Assembly: GCF_001984055.1 (NCBI RefSeq)
Contig: NZ_LYVO01000010.1
Location: forward strand, 49,042-113,041
Source: Variovorax sp. KK3
Lineage (GTDB): Bacteria; Pseudomonadota; Gammaproteobacteria; Burkholderiales; Burkholderiaceae_C
Direction of reading: 5' to 3'
Length of the DNA stretch: 64,000 nucleotides
Shown: positions 1 through 8,618 of the stretch, one piece after another
Position numbering within the stretch: position 1 is the stretch's first letter
How the letters are laid out: the number at the start of each line of letters is the position of its first letter
Made by a program: the position numbers and the translations under genes
The notes under the pieces: model-generated
Databases searched by the model: none
What the model was told of the DNA's origin: nothing
What the model saw: only the letters and a program-made list of their open reading frames with translations

Positions 1-345
1 AACGAGCTGGCCGGGAACATGTCCGGCGGCGAGCAGCAGCTGCTCGAGATGGCGATGGCGGTGCTGCGCCGGCCCGAGATCCTGCTGGTGGACGAGCCCT
101 CGGTCGGGCTGTCGCCGCAAGCCATCACGCTGGTCTTCAACGAGCTCAAGCGGCTGCACGAAGGGGGCCGGACCATCCTGCTCGTCGAGCAGAACACCCG
201 CAAGGCGATGCAGGCGGCCGAACGCGCCGTGGTGCTGCGCCTGGGCAAGGTGATCTGGGACAGCCCGGTGGGCGAACTGAGCAACGCCGACCTCGGCGAG
301 CTGTTCATGACGGGGCGGCGCGCATCCGACGCGCAGCCGGCCTGA
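1..345 (+). CDS. livF: Branched-chain amino-acid-type ABC transporter ATP-binding protein, C-terminal part
   Basis: Only the last 114 codons are present; the reading frame is open from base 1. It shows the ABC signature as MSGGEQQ (residues 7-13 of the fragment), Walker B ILLVDEPS with a D-loop after it, and the VEQN switch typical of LivF/LivG instead of a classical H-loop His. LivF energises uptake of branched-chain amino acids or related small compounds at the inner membrane. The hyuA gene starts 35 bases downstream on the same strand, so the transporter probably imports the substrate of the hydantoinase operon; this is inference. The rest of the gene and its partners lie outside the window. 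Confidence 0.9.
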   Translation, partial: NELAGNMSGGEQQLLEMAMAVLRRPEILLVDEPSVGLSPQAITLVFNELKRLHEGGRTILLVEQNTRKAMQAAERAVVLRLGKVIWDSPVGELSNADLGELFMTGRRASDAQPA

Positions 346-380
346 TCGAAACATAGCGAACATTCAAGGAGCTGAAAGGC

Positions 381-2489
381 ATGAAACTGGCATTCGACAC
401 GGGCGGCACCTTCACCGACTTCGCGATGACCGAAGACGACGGAACCATCCTGCTGCACAAGGTCTTGAGCACCCCCGACGCACCGGCGCGGGCCGTGCTG
501 CAGGGCGTCGACGAACTGCTCGCCAAGGTGCGGGACAAGCACGCGACCAAGGCGGCCGAGGCGGCCAAGGCGGCGGGCAATGGCGCGCTGCAGATCCTCG
601 GCGCCACCACGGTCGTCACCAACGCCGTGCTGGAGCGGCGTGGCGTGAACACCGCCTTCATCACCACCGATGGCTTCCAGGACATGCTGCGCATCCGTAC
701 CGAGGGGCGCTACGACCTCTACGACCTGCGCATCAAGTACCCGGACCCGCTGGTGTCGCGCGAGCTGTGCTTCGGCGTGGAGGAGCGCATCGCGGCCGAC
801 GGCACGGTGATCAAGCCGCTGGACGAGGAGGGCGTGCGCGCCATCGCCCGCACGCTGCTGGAGCGCCAGGTCGAATCGGTCGCCGTGTGCCTGTTGCATG
901 CCTACAAGTACGCGCAGCACGAGAAGCGGGTGGCCGAGCTGATCGCCGAGGTGGCGCCGGGCATCTCGGTATCGCTGTCGTCCACCGTGTGCCCCGAGGT
1001 GCGCGAATACGACCGCGCCTCCACCACCGTCGTCAACGCCTACACGCGGCCGATGATGGTGGGCCACGTCAACCACCTGGAGCGCGAGTTGTCGCAGCGC
1101 GGCGTCGACGGGCAACTGCTCTGGATGACCTCGAGCGGCGGCGTGGTGCCCAGCTCCGCGGCTGCGCGCACGCCGGTGCGGCTGATCGAGTCGGGCCCCG
1201 CGGCCGGCGCGGTGGCCGCGGCGGACTACGCACGGCAGGCCGGCGAGGCCAGCGTGCTTTCCTTCGACATGGGCGGCACCACGGCCAAGCTGTGCCTGAT
1301 CCCGAACGGCGAGCCGATGGTCGCCAACGACCTCGAAGTCGCGCGGCACGAGCGCTTCCGCAAGGGAAGCGGCTTCCCGCTCAAGATCCAGTCGATCCAC
1401 ATGATCGAGATCGGCGCCGGTGGCGGCAGCATCGCGGCGCGCAACAAGCTGGGCCTGCTGGGCGTGGGGCCGCGCAGCGCAGCGGCCGCTCCCGGCCCGG
1501 CCTGCTACGGCCGCGGCGGCACCGAGCCGACGGTGACCGATGCCGACCTGTTGCTGGGCTACCTCGACGAGAAGTCCTTTCTCGGCGGTGACTTCGCGCT
1601 CGACCGGCCTGCCGCCGAAGCCGCGATGGACCGCCTGGCCGAGGACCTGGGCATTTCGCGGGAGCGCTGCGCCTGGGGCATCCACGACATGGTCAACGAG
1701 AGCATGGCCGAGGCCGCCTCGATGCAGGCGACCGACAGCGGCGTCGACCCGCGCGCGTTGCCGCTGATCGCCTTCGGTGGCGCCGGCCCGGTGCATGCCT
1801 ACGGCGTGGCGCGCAAGCTCGGCATCCGCAAGGTGATCTGCCCGATCGGCGCCGGCGTCACCTCGGCCATCGGCCTGCTCGGCGCGCCGGTGGCGGCCGA
1901 CCTGTCGACCAGCCTGCCGATGCGCGTCTCGGCCTGGAACCCGAGCGCGGTGAAGGTCGTCAAGACCTCGCTCGCCGAGCAAGGGCGCGAGGTGGTGCTG
2001 GCCAGCAAGGTGCCGGCCGACCGCATCCGCTTCTCGTATTCGGTGGACATGCGACACGTGGGGCAGGGCTACGAAATCTCGGTCGCGCTGCCGGAGCTGG
2101 ACCCCGAAGACCCTGGCTTCGTGGCCGAGCTGATGGCGCGCTTCCACGCCAACTACGTGGCGCTCTACGGGCGTGCGGTCAGCGGCACCGATGCCGAGGT
2201 CATCACCTGGCGCATCCGGGCCAGCGGGCCGAAGGGTGTCGTCTCGCTGGCCGGGCTGCGCGGCGAGGCCGGCGCGGTACGCGACCCGCGAAAGGGGACG
2301 CGGCCTGTCTACTTCTCCGAGCTGGGCAAGGCCGTCGACACGCCCGTGTACGACCAATACGCGCTGCTGCCCGGCGTGCCGGTGGAAGGCCCGGCCATCA
2401 TCGAGCAGCGCGAGTCGACCGTGGTGATGGGGCCGAACGCCACCGCCTCGCTCGACGAGCAGCACAACCTCATCATGCTTCTGTCCTGA
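381..2489 (+). CDS. hyuA: Hydantoinase/oxoprolinase family protein, subunit A
   Basis: The 702-residue protein has the usual length of HyuA/OplahA-type large subunits. The N-terminus carries the phosphate-binding DTGGTFTD motif (residues 6-13) of the hydantoinase A N-terminal domain. A second ATPase-like motif, FDMGGTTAK, lies near residue 295, and GGAGPVHA lies near residue 467. The family hydrolyses hydantoins or 5-oxoproline with ATP, or carboxylates ketones, together with subunit B, which follows 8 bases downstream. A good ribosome-binding site (AAGGAG) precedes the ATG. The substrate cannot be fixed from sequence; N-methylhydantoinase, 5-oxoprolinase and acetone-carboxylase-like activity are all possible. 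Confidence 0.9.
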   Translation: MKLAFDTGGTFTDFAMTEDDGTILLHKVLSTPDAPARAVLQGVDELLAKVRDKHATKAAEAAKAAGNGALQILGATTVVTNAVLERRGVNTAFITTDGFQDMLRIRTEGRYDLYDLRIKYPDPLVSRELCFGVEERIAADGTVIKPLDEEGVRAIARTLLERQVESVAVCLLHAYKYAQHEKRVAELIAEVAPGISVSLSSTVCPEVREYDRASTTVVNAYTRPMMVGHVNHLERELSQRGVDGQLLWMTSSGGVVPSSAAARTPVRLIESGPAAGAVAAADYARQAGEASVLSFDMGGTTAKLCLIPNGEPMVANDLEVARHERFRKGSGFPLKIQSIHMIEIGAGGGSIAARNKLGLLGVGPRSAAAAPGPACYGRGGTEPTVTDADLLLGYLDEKSFLGGDFALDRPAAEAAMDRLAEDLGISRERCAWGIHDMVNESMAEAASMQATDSGVDPRALPLIAFGGAGPVHAYGVARKLGIRKVICPIGAGVTSAIGLLGAPVAADLSTSLPMRVSAWNPSAVKVVKTSLAEQGREVVLASKVPADRIRFSYSVDMRHVGQGYEISVALPELDPEDPGFVAELMARFHANYVALYGRAVSGTDAEVITWRIRASGPKGVVSLAGLRGEAGAVRDPRKGTRPVYFSELGKAVDTPVYDQYALLPGVPVEGPAIIEQRESTVVMGPNATASLDEQHNLIMLLS

Positions 2490-2497
2490 AGGCCGCC

Positions 2498-4180
2498 ATG
2501 TCCCTCGCCAAACCCGACTTCAACGACCCGATCACGCTGCAGGTGATGTGGGACCGCCTGGTCTTCATCGCCGACCAGGCCGACACCGCGCTGGGCCGCA
2601 CCGCCTTCTCGCCGATCGTGCGCGAGAACCACGACTACGTGAACGTGCTGCTCGACGCCCAGGGCCGCGCGCTGGCGCAATGCACCTGGTCGATCCCGGT
2701 GTTCATCACCACGCTGCCGATGGCGGCACAGAACTACTTCCTCAAGGCCTTTCCGCCGGAGTCGCTGGAGCCGGGCGACGTGCTCGCCACCAACGACCCC
2801 GTGATCGGCACCGGCCACCTGCCCGACATGGTGATGCTCACGCCCATCTTCCGCCGAGGGAAGATCGTGGCTTATGCCGGCAGCATCGCGCACCTGCCCG
2901 ACATCGGCGGGCGGCCGCAGTCGCCGGACTCCACCGACATGTTCGAGGAGGGCATCCGCATCCCGATGCTCAAGCTCTTCAAGGCCGGCCAGCCCAACGT
3001 CGACGTGTTCTCGGTCATCGAAGCCAGCGTGCGCCTGCCCCACGAGGTGCGCGGCGACATCCAGAGCATGGTGGCCGCCAACGAGGTGATGAGCCGCGAG
3101 TTCAGCCGCTTCATGGACGAGTACGGGCTCGACGATTGCGAGGCCCTGGGCGAAGCGATCTTCAGCCGCTCCGAGCGCCATATGCGCCAGGCCATCGCCG
3201 CCTGGCCCGCCGGCAGCTACAAGGCCGACATGACCATCGACGGCTTCGAGACCGAGGTGAAGCTGTGCGTGAGCGTGGAGGTGCGCGAGGACTCGATCCA
3301 CGTCGACTACACCGGCACGTCGCCCGAGGTGGCGCGCGGCATCAACGTGGTGCCGCACTACCGCGTGGCCCACAGCGTGTACGCGCTCAAGTGCTTGCTG
3401 GACCCCGACACGCCCAACAACGAGGGCTGCATGGTGCCGCTGACCGACTCCGCGCCTGCGGGCTCGATCCTCAACCCACGCCCGCATGCGGCCGGTGCGG
3501 CCCGCAACCTGGTCGGCCACTGCATCCCCAGCCTGATCTTCAAGGCGCTGCAGAACGTGGTGCCCGAGGGCGCGATGGGCGACAGCGGCGGCGCGCCCAT
3601 CTGGGGCATCAACTGCCAGGGCCAGCGCTCCGACGGCACCGCCTACGGCAGCGCACAGAACTTCCACGGTGGGCAGGGCGGCCGCTCGACCATGGACGGG
3701 CTCGACACCCTGAGCTTTCCGTCGAACTGCCGCGTGACGCCGATCGAGATGTACGAGCTCGCGGTGCCGGTGCTCACCGAATGCAAGGAGCTGATTCCCG
3801 ATTCGGGCGGCCCCGGCAAGTACCGTGGCGGGCTGGGCCAGCGCGGCGTGATCCGCAACCTGTCGGATCGCGAGATGAACATCTACCTGAGCACCGAGCA
3901 CGTCAAGCATCCCTGCCTGGGCGTGCTGGGTGGCCAGGCCGGCCGCAACGGCGCCGTGCTGCACGACGACAAGCCGGTGTTCGCCAAGGGGCGGCTGGTG
4001 CTGGCGCCGGGCGAACGCCTGACCATCGAGCTGCCCGGTGGCGGCGGCTGGGGCGATGCGCGAGAGCGTCCGCGCGAGTTGGTCGAAGACGACCTGAAGC
4101 AAGGGCTGGTCAGCCCCGAGGCTGCGCGCGCGGACTATGGCTACCAGTCGCTCGGCCGGCCCATGAAAGTGAGGGCGTGA
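2498..4180 (+). CDS. hyuB: Hydantoinase/oxoprolinase family protein, subunit B
   Basis: The 560-residue protein matches the usual size of hydantoinase B. It has the family segments ENHDYVN near residue 47, TNDPVIGTGHLPD near residue 100 and the C-terminal glycine-rich GGGGWGD. It should form the catalytic partner of the upstream HyuA in the cytoplasm. The ATG follows 8 bases after the hyuA stop, and its own stop overlaps the ATG of the next gene (TGATG at 4178-4182), so translation of the operon is coupled. The substrate is unknown; the flanking SDR and aldolase suggest that the ring-opened product is degraded further. Confidence 0.9.
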   Translation: MSLAKPDFNDPITLQVMWDRLVFIADQADTALGRTAFSPIVRENHDYVNVLLDAQGRALAQCTWSIPVFITTLPMAAQNYFLKAFPPESLEPGDVLATNDPVIGTGHLPDMVMLTPIFRRGKIVAYAGSIAHLPDIGGRPQSPDSTDMFEEGIRIPMLKLFKAGQPNVDVFSVIEASVRLPHEVRGDIQSMVAANEVMSREFSRFMDEYGLDDCEALGEAIFSRSERHMRQAIAAWPAGSYKADMTIDGFETEVKLCVSVEVREDSIHVDYTGTSPEVARGINVVPHYRVAHSVYALKCLLDPDTPNNEGCMVPLTDSAPAGSILNPRPHAAGAARNLVGHCIPSLIFKALQNVVPEGAMGDSGGAPIWGINCQGQRSDGTAYGSAQNFHGGQGGRSTMDGLDTLSFPSNCRVTPIEMYELAVPVLTECKELIPDSGGPGKYRGGLGQRGVIRNLSDREMNIYLSTEHVKHPCLGVLGGQAGRNGAVLHDDKPVFAKGRLVLAPGERLTIELPGGGGWGDARERPRELVEDDLKQGLVSPEAARADYGYQSLGRPMKVRA

Positions 4181-4983
4181 TGGCGGCGCAGTCTTTGTCC
4201 GGGCAGGTCGCACTGGTCACCGGCGGCGGTTCCGGCATCGGTCGATCGACGGCCCTGATGCTCGCGGCCGAGGGCGCGCGGGTGGTGATCATGGGTCGCC
4301 GCAAGGAAGCGCTCGACGACGTGGTTGCCGAGATCCACGCCGCCGGCGGCCAGGCCTGGGCGCGGCAGGCCGACCTGCAAAGCCGCGAGCAGCTGCAGGA
4401 ACTCGTGCGCTGGACCGAAGCCGAGGTCGGGCCGGTCGGCATCCTCGTCAACAACGCCGGCCTCACGAGCCGTGTGCGCAACATCCGCTGGATCGAGCCC
4501 GACGACTGGGAGTCCGCGATCTCGGTCAATCTGACCGCCGTCTACGTGCTGATCCAGGCCGTGCTGCCCGGCATGCTGGCGGCCGGCGCGGGCACCATCG
4601 TCACGGTGTCGTCGCTGGCGGCAGTGCGGCCCAACATGCTGGGCGGCGCACCCTACGGTGCGGCCAAGGCGGCGGTGAGCAACCTGATGGGCTTCATGCA
4701 CGCCACCTTCCGCAACGACAACATCCGCTCGACCACCATCCTGCCGGGCGAAGTGAACACCCCGATCATGGACACGCGCGTGCGCCCGCCCACGGCCGCC
4801 GAGCGCGCCGCCATGGTCGCGCCCGAAGACGTGGCACGCGCCATCCTGCTGGCGTGCACGCTGCCGCAGGGTACGACGATCGAGCAACTGGTCATCAGCC
4901 CGACGCTGGCGCGCGACCAGGCGCCCGATGTCGAGATCAGCCGCTGGCTCGGCGCCCCAGACGGCACCCCCGGCAAGCCTTGA
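4180..4983 (+). CDS. SDR family NAD(P)-dependent oxidoreductase
   Basis: The 267-residue classical short-chain dehydrogenase has TGGGSGIG at residues 14-21 for cofactor binding, NNAG at 91-94, and the catalytic Ser144/145, Tyr159 and Lys163. The frame is open much further upstream, but those codons are a shadow of hyuB; the ATG at 4180 overlaps the hyuB stop and gives a normal SDR N-terminus. Its role in the hydantoinase operon is probably oxidation of a hydroxy-acid or alcohol intermediate. Substrate and cofactor preference are not readable from the sequence. Confidence 0.9.
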   Translation: MAAQSLSGQVALVTGGGSGIGRSTALMLAAEGARVVIMGRRKEALDDVVAEIHAAGGQAWARQADLQSREQLQELVRWTEAEVGPVGILVNNAGLTSRVRNIRWIEPDDWESAISVNLTAVYVLIQAVLPGMLAAGAGTIVTVSSLAAVRPNMLGGAPYGAAKAAVSNLMGFMHATFRNDNIRSTTILPGEVNTPIMDTRVRPPTAAERAAMVAPEDVARAILLACTLPQGTTIEQLVISPTLARDQAPDVEISRWLGAPDGTPGKP

Positions 4984-4997
4984 GCGAGAGACAAGCG

Positions 4998-5723
4998 ATG
5001 AGCAACCCGTCATTGAAAGAACGCCTGGCCCGCGGCGACAGCGTGCTGATGGTCAACCCCAACCACATCTCGCCCACGCTGTGCGAAAAGCTCGTGCACT
5101 CGGGCGCCGACTCGGTCTTCATCGACTGCGAGCACGGCCTGGCCAGCTTCGAGGACATCCACCACATGGCGAAGGCCGCGCGCTACGCGGGCGGCTTCGG
5201 CATCGTGCGGCCGCAGAACCAGGAACGCTCGACCATCACGCGCTGCCTCAACGCCGGCGCCGACGGCGTGATGGTGCCGCTGATCCATACCGCCGAGATC
5301 GCGCGCCAGGTGGTGCACACCTTCCGCTATGCCTGCCCGGACGATCACGAGACGCGGCTGCTGGTCGGCATGGTCGAGTCGCTCGAAGCCGTGAGCAACC
5401 TCGACGAGATCCTGGCCGTGGACGGCATCGACGTGTTCTTCGTCGGGCCGGGTGACCTGTCGCAGTCGATGGGCTATTCGCCCGCCGTGGCGACGGGCCA
5501 ACGCCGGCCGCAACCGGCGCTCGACCTCGTCGACCAGACGCTGCGGCGCATCCGTGCGGCAGGCAAGCTGGCAGGCACGCTGGCCGTGCGGCACGACGCG
5601 GCGCACCTGGTGTCGATGGGCGCGCAGTTGATCTACTACCACGCCGATCCGTTCGTGGTGGAGGGGGTGGGGGCGATGCGGGGGCTGTGTACGGCGAGCC
5701 GCGAGTCAGCTGCGACAGCTTGA
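4998..5723 (+). CDS. HpcH/HpaI aldolase/citrate lyase family protein
   Basis: The 241-residue protein is a class II, metal-dependent aldolase of the HpcH/HpaI family. It shows FIDCEHG near residue 38 with the conserved acid and catalytic His, MVES near residue 125 and GPGDLSQSMG near residue 150, which supply the metal-binding Glu and Asp. Members cleave 2-keto-3-deoxy or 4-hydroxy-2-keto acids to pyruvate plus an aldehyde. The chosen ATG lies 14 bases after the SDR stop; the open frame extends upstream only as a shadow. It closes the hydantoinase operon and may release pyruvate from the final intermediate. Confidence 0.88.
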   Translation: MSNPSLKERLARGDSVLMVNPNHISPTLCEKLVHSGADSVFIDCEHGLASFEDIHHMAKAARYAGGFGIVRPQNQERSTITRCLNAGADGVMVPLIHTAEIARQVVHTFRYACPDDHETRLLVGMVESLEAVSNLDEILAVDGIDVFFVGPGDLSQSMGYSPAVATGQRRPQPALDLVDQTLRRIRAAGKLAGTLAVRHDAAHLVSMGAQLIYYHADPFVVEGVGAMRGLCTASRESAATA

Positions 5724-5790
5724 CACGGACGGGGCGGGCGCTCTGCGATGAATCGACCAAGCTGGCGTCAGCCCGATAAACTGGGCGCGG

Positions 5791-6585
5791 ATGACCACTG
5801 GCTTCATCCCATCACGCCTGGAGAGCGCCGACATTTTTCGTGATGTCGAGCTGGCGGAACTGCGTCGCTGTGCCGAAGCCAACCCGCTCGCGGCGCTTCT
5901 CGGCAACGCAAGGTGGAAGGAGGAGTCTGCGATCAATTTCGCCTACACCTCCGCGCAGATCGAAGGCAACACCTACTCGCGCGCCGACACGATCACGCTG
6001 TTGAAGCTGGGCAGAACCGCGGGCGGCAAGAGCTTCATGGAAGCCCAGATGATCGTGAACCTTCGGGATGCGTACTCACTGGTGCTCGACCATGCGCAGG
6101 ACATCGTCGAAGCGGGTATCGACGGCCTGCGACGGGTTCATGCCGTGCTGATGCGCGGCATTCTGCCCGACGACCAATTGGGGGCGACGCGCAAGACGAC
6201 GCGGGTGCGAATCGCCGGCACCGAGTACGTGCCGCCCGACGGCGTTGCCTACATCGAGAAGCAGGCCGACGCGATCTTCGGCAATGTCGGGCTCGCGAGC
6301 AATGCGTTCGATGCCTCCGTTTATGCCGCCTGCAATCTGTCGTACCTGCAGGTCTTCGAAGATGGCAACAAGCGCACGTCGCGCGTCTTCCAGAATGCCA
6401 TCCTGATCGCTGCCGGGCTGCCGCCGATCCAGTTTCCGATCTCGATGATCGAGGCCTACATCGACGCGCAGCTCGTCTACTACGAGACCGGCGACTACCT
6501 CATGCATCGCGGGTTCGTGCTCGAAACCTACAGGGCGTCTTATCCGGATACGCCGCCGCTCGAAGGGGCGGAGACCAGTTCCTGA
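5791..6585 (+). CDS. Fic-domain protein with Gln in place of the catalytic His
   Basis: The 264-residue protein has the Fic fold signature in the C-terminal half. Residues 187-198 read QVFEDGNKRTSR, aligning with the canonical H-x-F-x-(D/E)-G-N-(G/K)-R loop but with Gln187 (CAG, 6349-6351) where the catalytic His is expected. The loop is also mixed, with GNKR instead of GNGR, recalling Doc-type ANKR. Near the N-terminus S54-AQI-E58-G59-N60 matches the auto-inhibitory (S/T)xxxE(G/N) helix of Fic AMP transferases. Canonical Fic enzymes need the His for transfer, so this one may be inactive, may act differently or may only bind nucleotide. It is a lone gene convergent with a LysR gene; no antitoxin partner is visible. 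Confidence 0.85.
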   Translation: MTTGFIPSRLESADIFRDVELAELRRCAEANPLAALLGNARWKEESAINFAYTSAQIEGNTYSRADTITLLKLGRTAGGKSFMEAQMIVNLRDAYSLVLDHAQDIVEAGIDGLRRVHAVLMRGILPDDQLGATRKTTRVRIAGTEYVPPDGVAYIEKQADAIFGNVGLASNAFDASVYAACNLSYLQVFEDGNKRTSRVFQNAILIAAGLPPIQFPISMIEAYIDAQLVYYETGDYLMHRGFVLETYRASYPDTPPLEGAETSS

Positions 6586-6591
6586 TTCGGC

Positions 6592-7554
6592 TCAGCCGTT
6601 CGCATTGGGCTCCGCCGCGCGGATACCCACCAGTCTCCCGTCCGCGAACAGCGCATCGATCTGCTTCCTGAGGATCTGCAGCACTGCCCGCGCTTGGTCG
6701 GACATCGGCACATGGTCGGCCACGCACAGCGACACGGTGGCTTGCAGCGCAGGCTCGGCGATCGGGCGGACGACGAGCTGCGCCAGGCTGGAGTCGCGCG
6801 CCGAGGCCGACGGGAGGATGGTGGCACCGACGCCGGCTTCGATGGCCTGGCGCAAGGTCGCGGCCGATTCGATCTCGGCCGTGATGCGTGGCGTCACGCC
6901 GATTCGGGCGAAGGCTTCGTCGATCACCCGGCGCAGGAAGTGCGTGCGGCTCGGCAGCAGCAGGTCGATGTCGGCGAGGGCACGCAGCGCGACGGCTGCA
7001 TCGCTGCCCGGCGGCAAGGGCAGGCCGGGCGGCGCGATCAGGCACAGCGATTCGGTGAACAGCGGCTGCAACGTCACGCCCTTCATGGGCCCGGCCGCGT
7101 AGATGATGGCCATGTCCATGCGGCCGGTCATCACCATCTCGCTGAGCACCAGGCCGAAGTTGTCGTTGATGAAGAGGCTGATGTCGGGGTACTCGCGTCG
7201 CACGGCCTGCAGCAGCGGCATGGAGAGGATCGCGGCCGTGCTGTAGGTGGCCAGGCCCACCGAGACCGGGCCTGAAATGAAGCTGGCCTCGCTGCGGCTG
7301 GCCAGCTCGCGCTCCATCTGCTCGAGGTGGCTCAGGATGATCTGCGCATGGCGGTACAGCTCGCTGCCGGTGCGCGTGGGCGTGACGCCGGCGTTCGAGC
7401 GGTTCAGCAGCTTGTGCTTGAAATGTTCTTCGAGCGACGCGATGTGCTGGCTCAGCGCCGGCTGCGCCACGCGCAACTGTTGCGCCGCGGCGGAGAGGCT
7501 CTTGGCATCCACCGCCGTGACGAAGCTGCGCAGCGTCTTGAAGTTCACCGTCAT
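6592..7554 (-). CDS. LysR-family transcriptional regulator (Nac-like)
   Basis: The 320-residue regulator has an N-terminal winged HTH (residues about 5-64, with SLSAAAQQLRVAQPALSQHI) and a LysR substrate-binding domain. It resembles the two other LysR proteins at 7676 and 10714, notably in the segment PVSVGLA near residue 93. The chosen ATG at 7554 gives the family N-terminus; the frame continues upstream but only adds unrelated residues. It is divergent from the next LysR gene across 121 bases and converges on the Fic gene. Its target is not evident; the neighbouring catabolic operons are candidates. Confidence 0.9.
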   Translation of the reverse strand: MTVNFKTLRSFVTAVDAKSLSAAAQQLRVAQPALSQHIASLEEHFKHKLLNRSNAGVTPTRTGSELYRHAQIILSHLEQMERELASRSEASFISGPVSVGLATYSTAAILSMPLLQAVRREYPDISLFINDNFGLVLSEMVMTGRMDMAIIYAAGPMKGVTLQPLFTESLCLIAPPGLPLPPGSDAAVALRALADIDLLLPSRTHFLRRVIDEAFARIGVTPRITAEIESAATLRQAIEAGVGATILPSASARDSSLAQLVVRPIAEPALQATVSLCVADHVPMSDQARAVLQILRKQIDALFADGRLVGIRAAEPNANG

Positions 7555-7635
7555 GCCGGGTGATCGTAACCCCGGTTGACGGGCGCGGGCCCGTGGCTCG
7601 ATGCTTGCTTGATGCCCTGTGGAGCGGCAGCCAAG

Positions 7636-7663
7636 CATCCAGTCATCCAGTCATCCAGTCATC
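7636..7663 (+). repeat. Tandem 8-bp repeat, 3.5 copies of CATCCAGT
   Basis: CATCCAGT occurs three times head to tail followed by CATC, just upstream of the LysR gene that starts at 7676. The open frame runs through the repeat from a GTG at 7619. The 8-bp unit is not a multiple of three, so copy-number change would shift any upstream-initiated frame or alter promoter spacing. Confidence 0.85.
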
Positions 7664-7675
7664 GAAGAGGCCCCG

Positions 7676-8599
7676 GTGAATCTCAGGCGTTTGAAGTACT
7701 TCGTGAAGATCGTCGATGTCGGCAGCCTCACCCATGCATCTGAAGTGCTGCACGTCGCGCAGCCCGCGCTGAGCCAGCAGCTCGCCACGCTCGAAGCGGA
7801 GTTCAAGCAGCAGCTGCTGCTGCGCACGCAGAAGGGCGTGATGCCCACCGAGGCCGGCAAGGCGCTGTACCGGCATGCGCAGATCATGCTGCGGCAGTTC
7901 AGCCAGGCGCAGGCCGACGTGCTCAATGCCGGGCGCACGCTGGCGGGGCAGGTGTCGGTCGGCATGGCGCCCGGCACGGCCGCGTCGGCACTCGCGTTGC
8001 CCCTGCTGCAGACCGTGCAGGGGCGGCATCCGCAGATCGTGCTGCACATCAACGAGAACTTCGGCACCACGCTTTGCGAGGTGGTGCGCAACGGCGCGAT
8101 GGACATGGCCGTGCTCTACGGCGGCGGCAATGCGATCCAGGGTCTGTCTTTCGACCCCTTGCTCACCGAAGACCTGTTCGTGGTGGCACCCGACGGCCTG
8201 CTGCAAAGCGAGGGCGAAGTGGCGCTGGCCGACCTGCGCGGCGTCGACCTGCTGCTGCCCTGCGCGAGCAACCAGCTGCGCCGCTACGTGGACCAGGCCT
8301 TCGCCTCGGCGCAGGTGGTGCCGCGCGTGGTGGCCGAGATGGAGTCGTCGAACACGCTGGCCGCGGCGGTGGCCTCGGGCGTGGGCGCGACGATCCTGCC
8401 GGTGTCGGCGGCGCGCGCAGTCGCGGCTGCGGCCGACCTGCAGCTGCACCGCATCGTCTCGCCGCCCATCGAGGTGCCGCTGGCCCTCTGCGAATCGGAT
8501 CACCTGCCGCTGTCGGAGCCGGCGCAGGTGGTCAAGGCGATCGTGCTGGAGCTGGTGGGGCGGCTCGAACTCGACGCCGGCCTGCACACGCTGCACTGA
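7676..8599 (+). CDS. LysR-family transcriptional regulator (Nac-like paralogue 1)
   Basis: This 307-residue regulator begins with NLRRLKYFVKIVD, the same start as the paralogue at 10714; the two proteins are near-colinear and clearly recent relatives. The N-terminal HTH (SLTHASEVLHVAQPALSQQL) is followed by a LysR effector domain. GTG at 7676 is preferred because the paralogue starts at the equivalent codon. A longer frame from GTG 7619 would read through an 8-bp tandem repeat. It is divergent from another LysR gene and convergent with the RraA-like gene. The family resembles Nac, which recognises ATA-N9-TAT sites like those found at 10625, 11652 and 16509. Confidence 0.88.
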   Translation: MNLRRLKYFVKIVDVGSLTHASEVLHVAQPALSQQLATLEAEFKQQLLLRTQKGVMPTEAGKALYRHAQIMLRQFSQAQADVLNAGRTLAGQVSVGMAPGTAASALALPLLQTVQGRHPQIVLHINENFGTTLCEVVRNGAMDMAVLYGGGNAIQGLSFDPLLTEDLFVVAPDGLLQSEGEVALADLRGVDLLLPCASNQLRRYVDQAFASAQVVPRVVAEMESSNTLAAAVASGVGATILPVSAARAVAAAADLQLHRIVSPPIEVPLALCESDHLPLSEPAQVVKAIVLELVGRLELDAGLHTLH

Positions 8600-8618
8600 C
8601 CCGCGCGTTCACTGCACC

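Noticed and set aside
2309..4213. A 634-codon minus-strand frame
   Set aside because: Antisense shadow of hyuB, rich in His and Arg.
5719..5748. TTGACA at 5719 as a promoter for the Fic gene
   Set aside because: The -35 is perfect but it lies in the last codons of the aldolase gene and its stop, and no acceptable -10 occurs at 16-18 bases.
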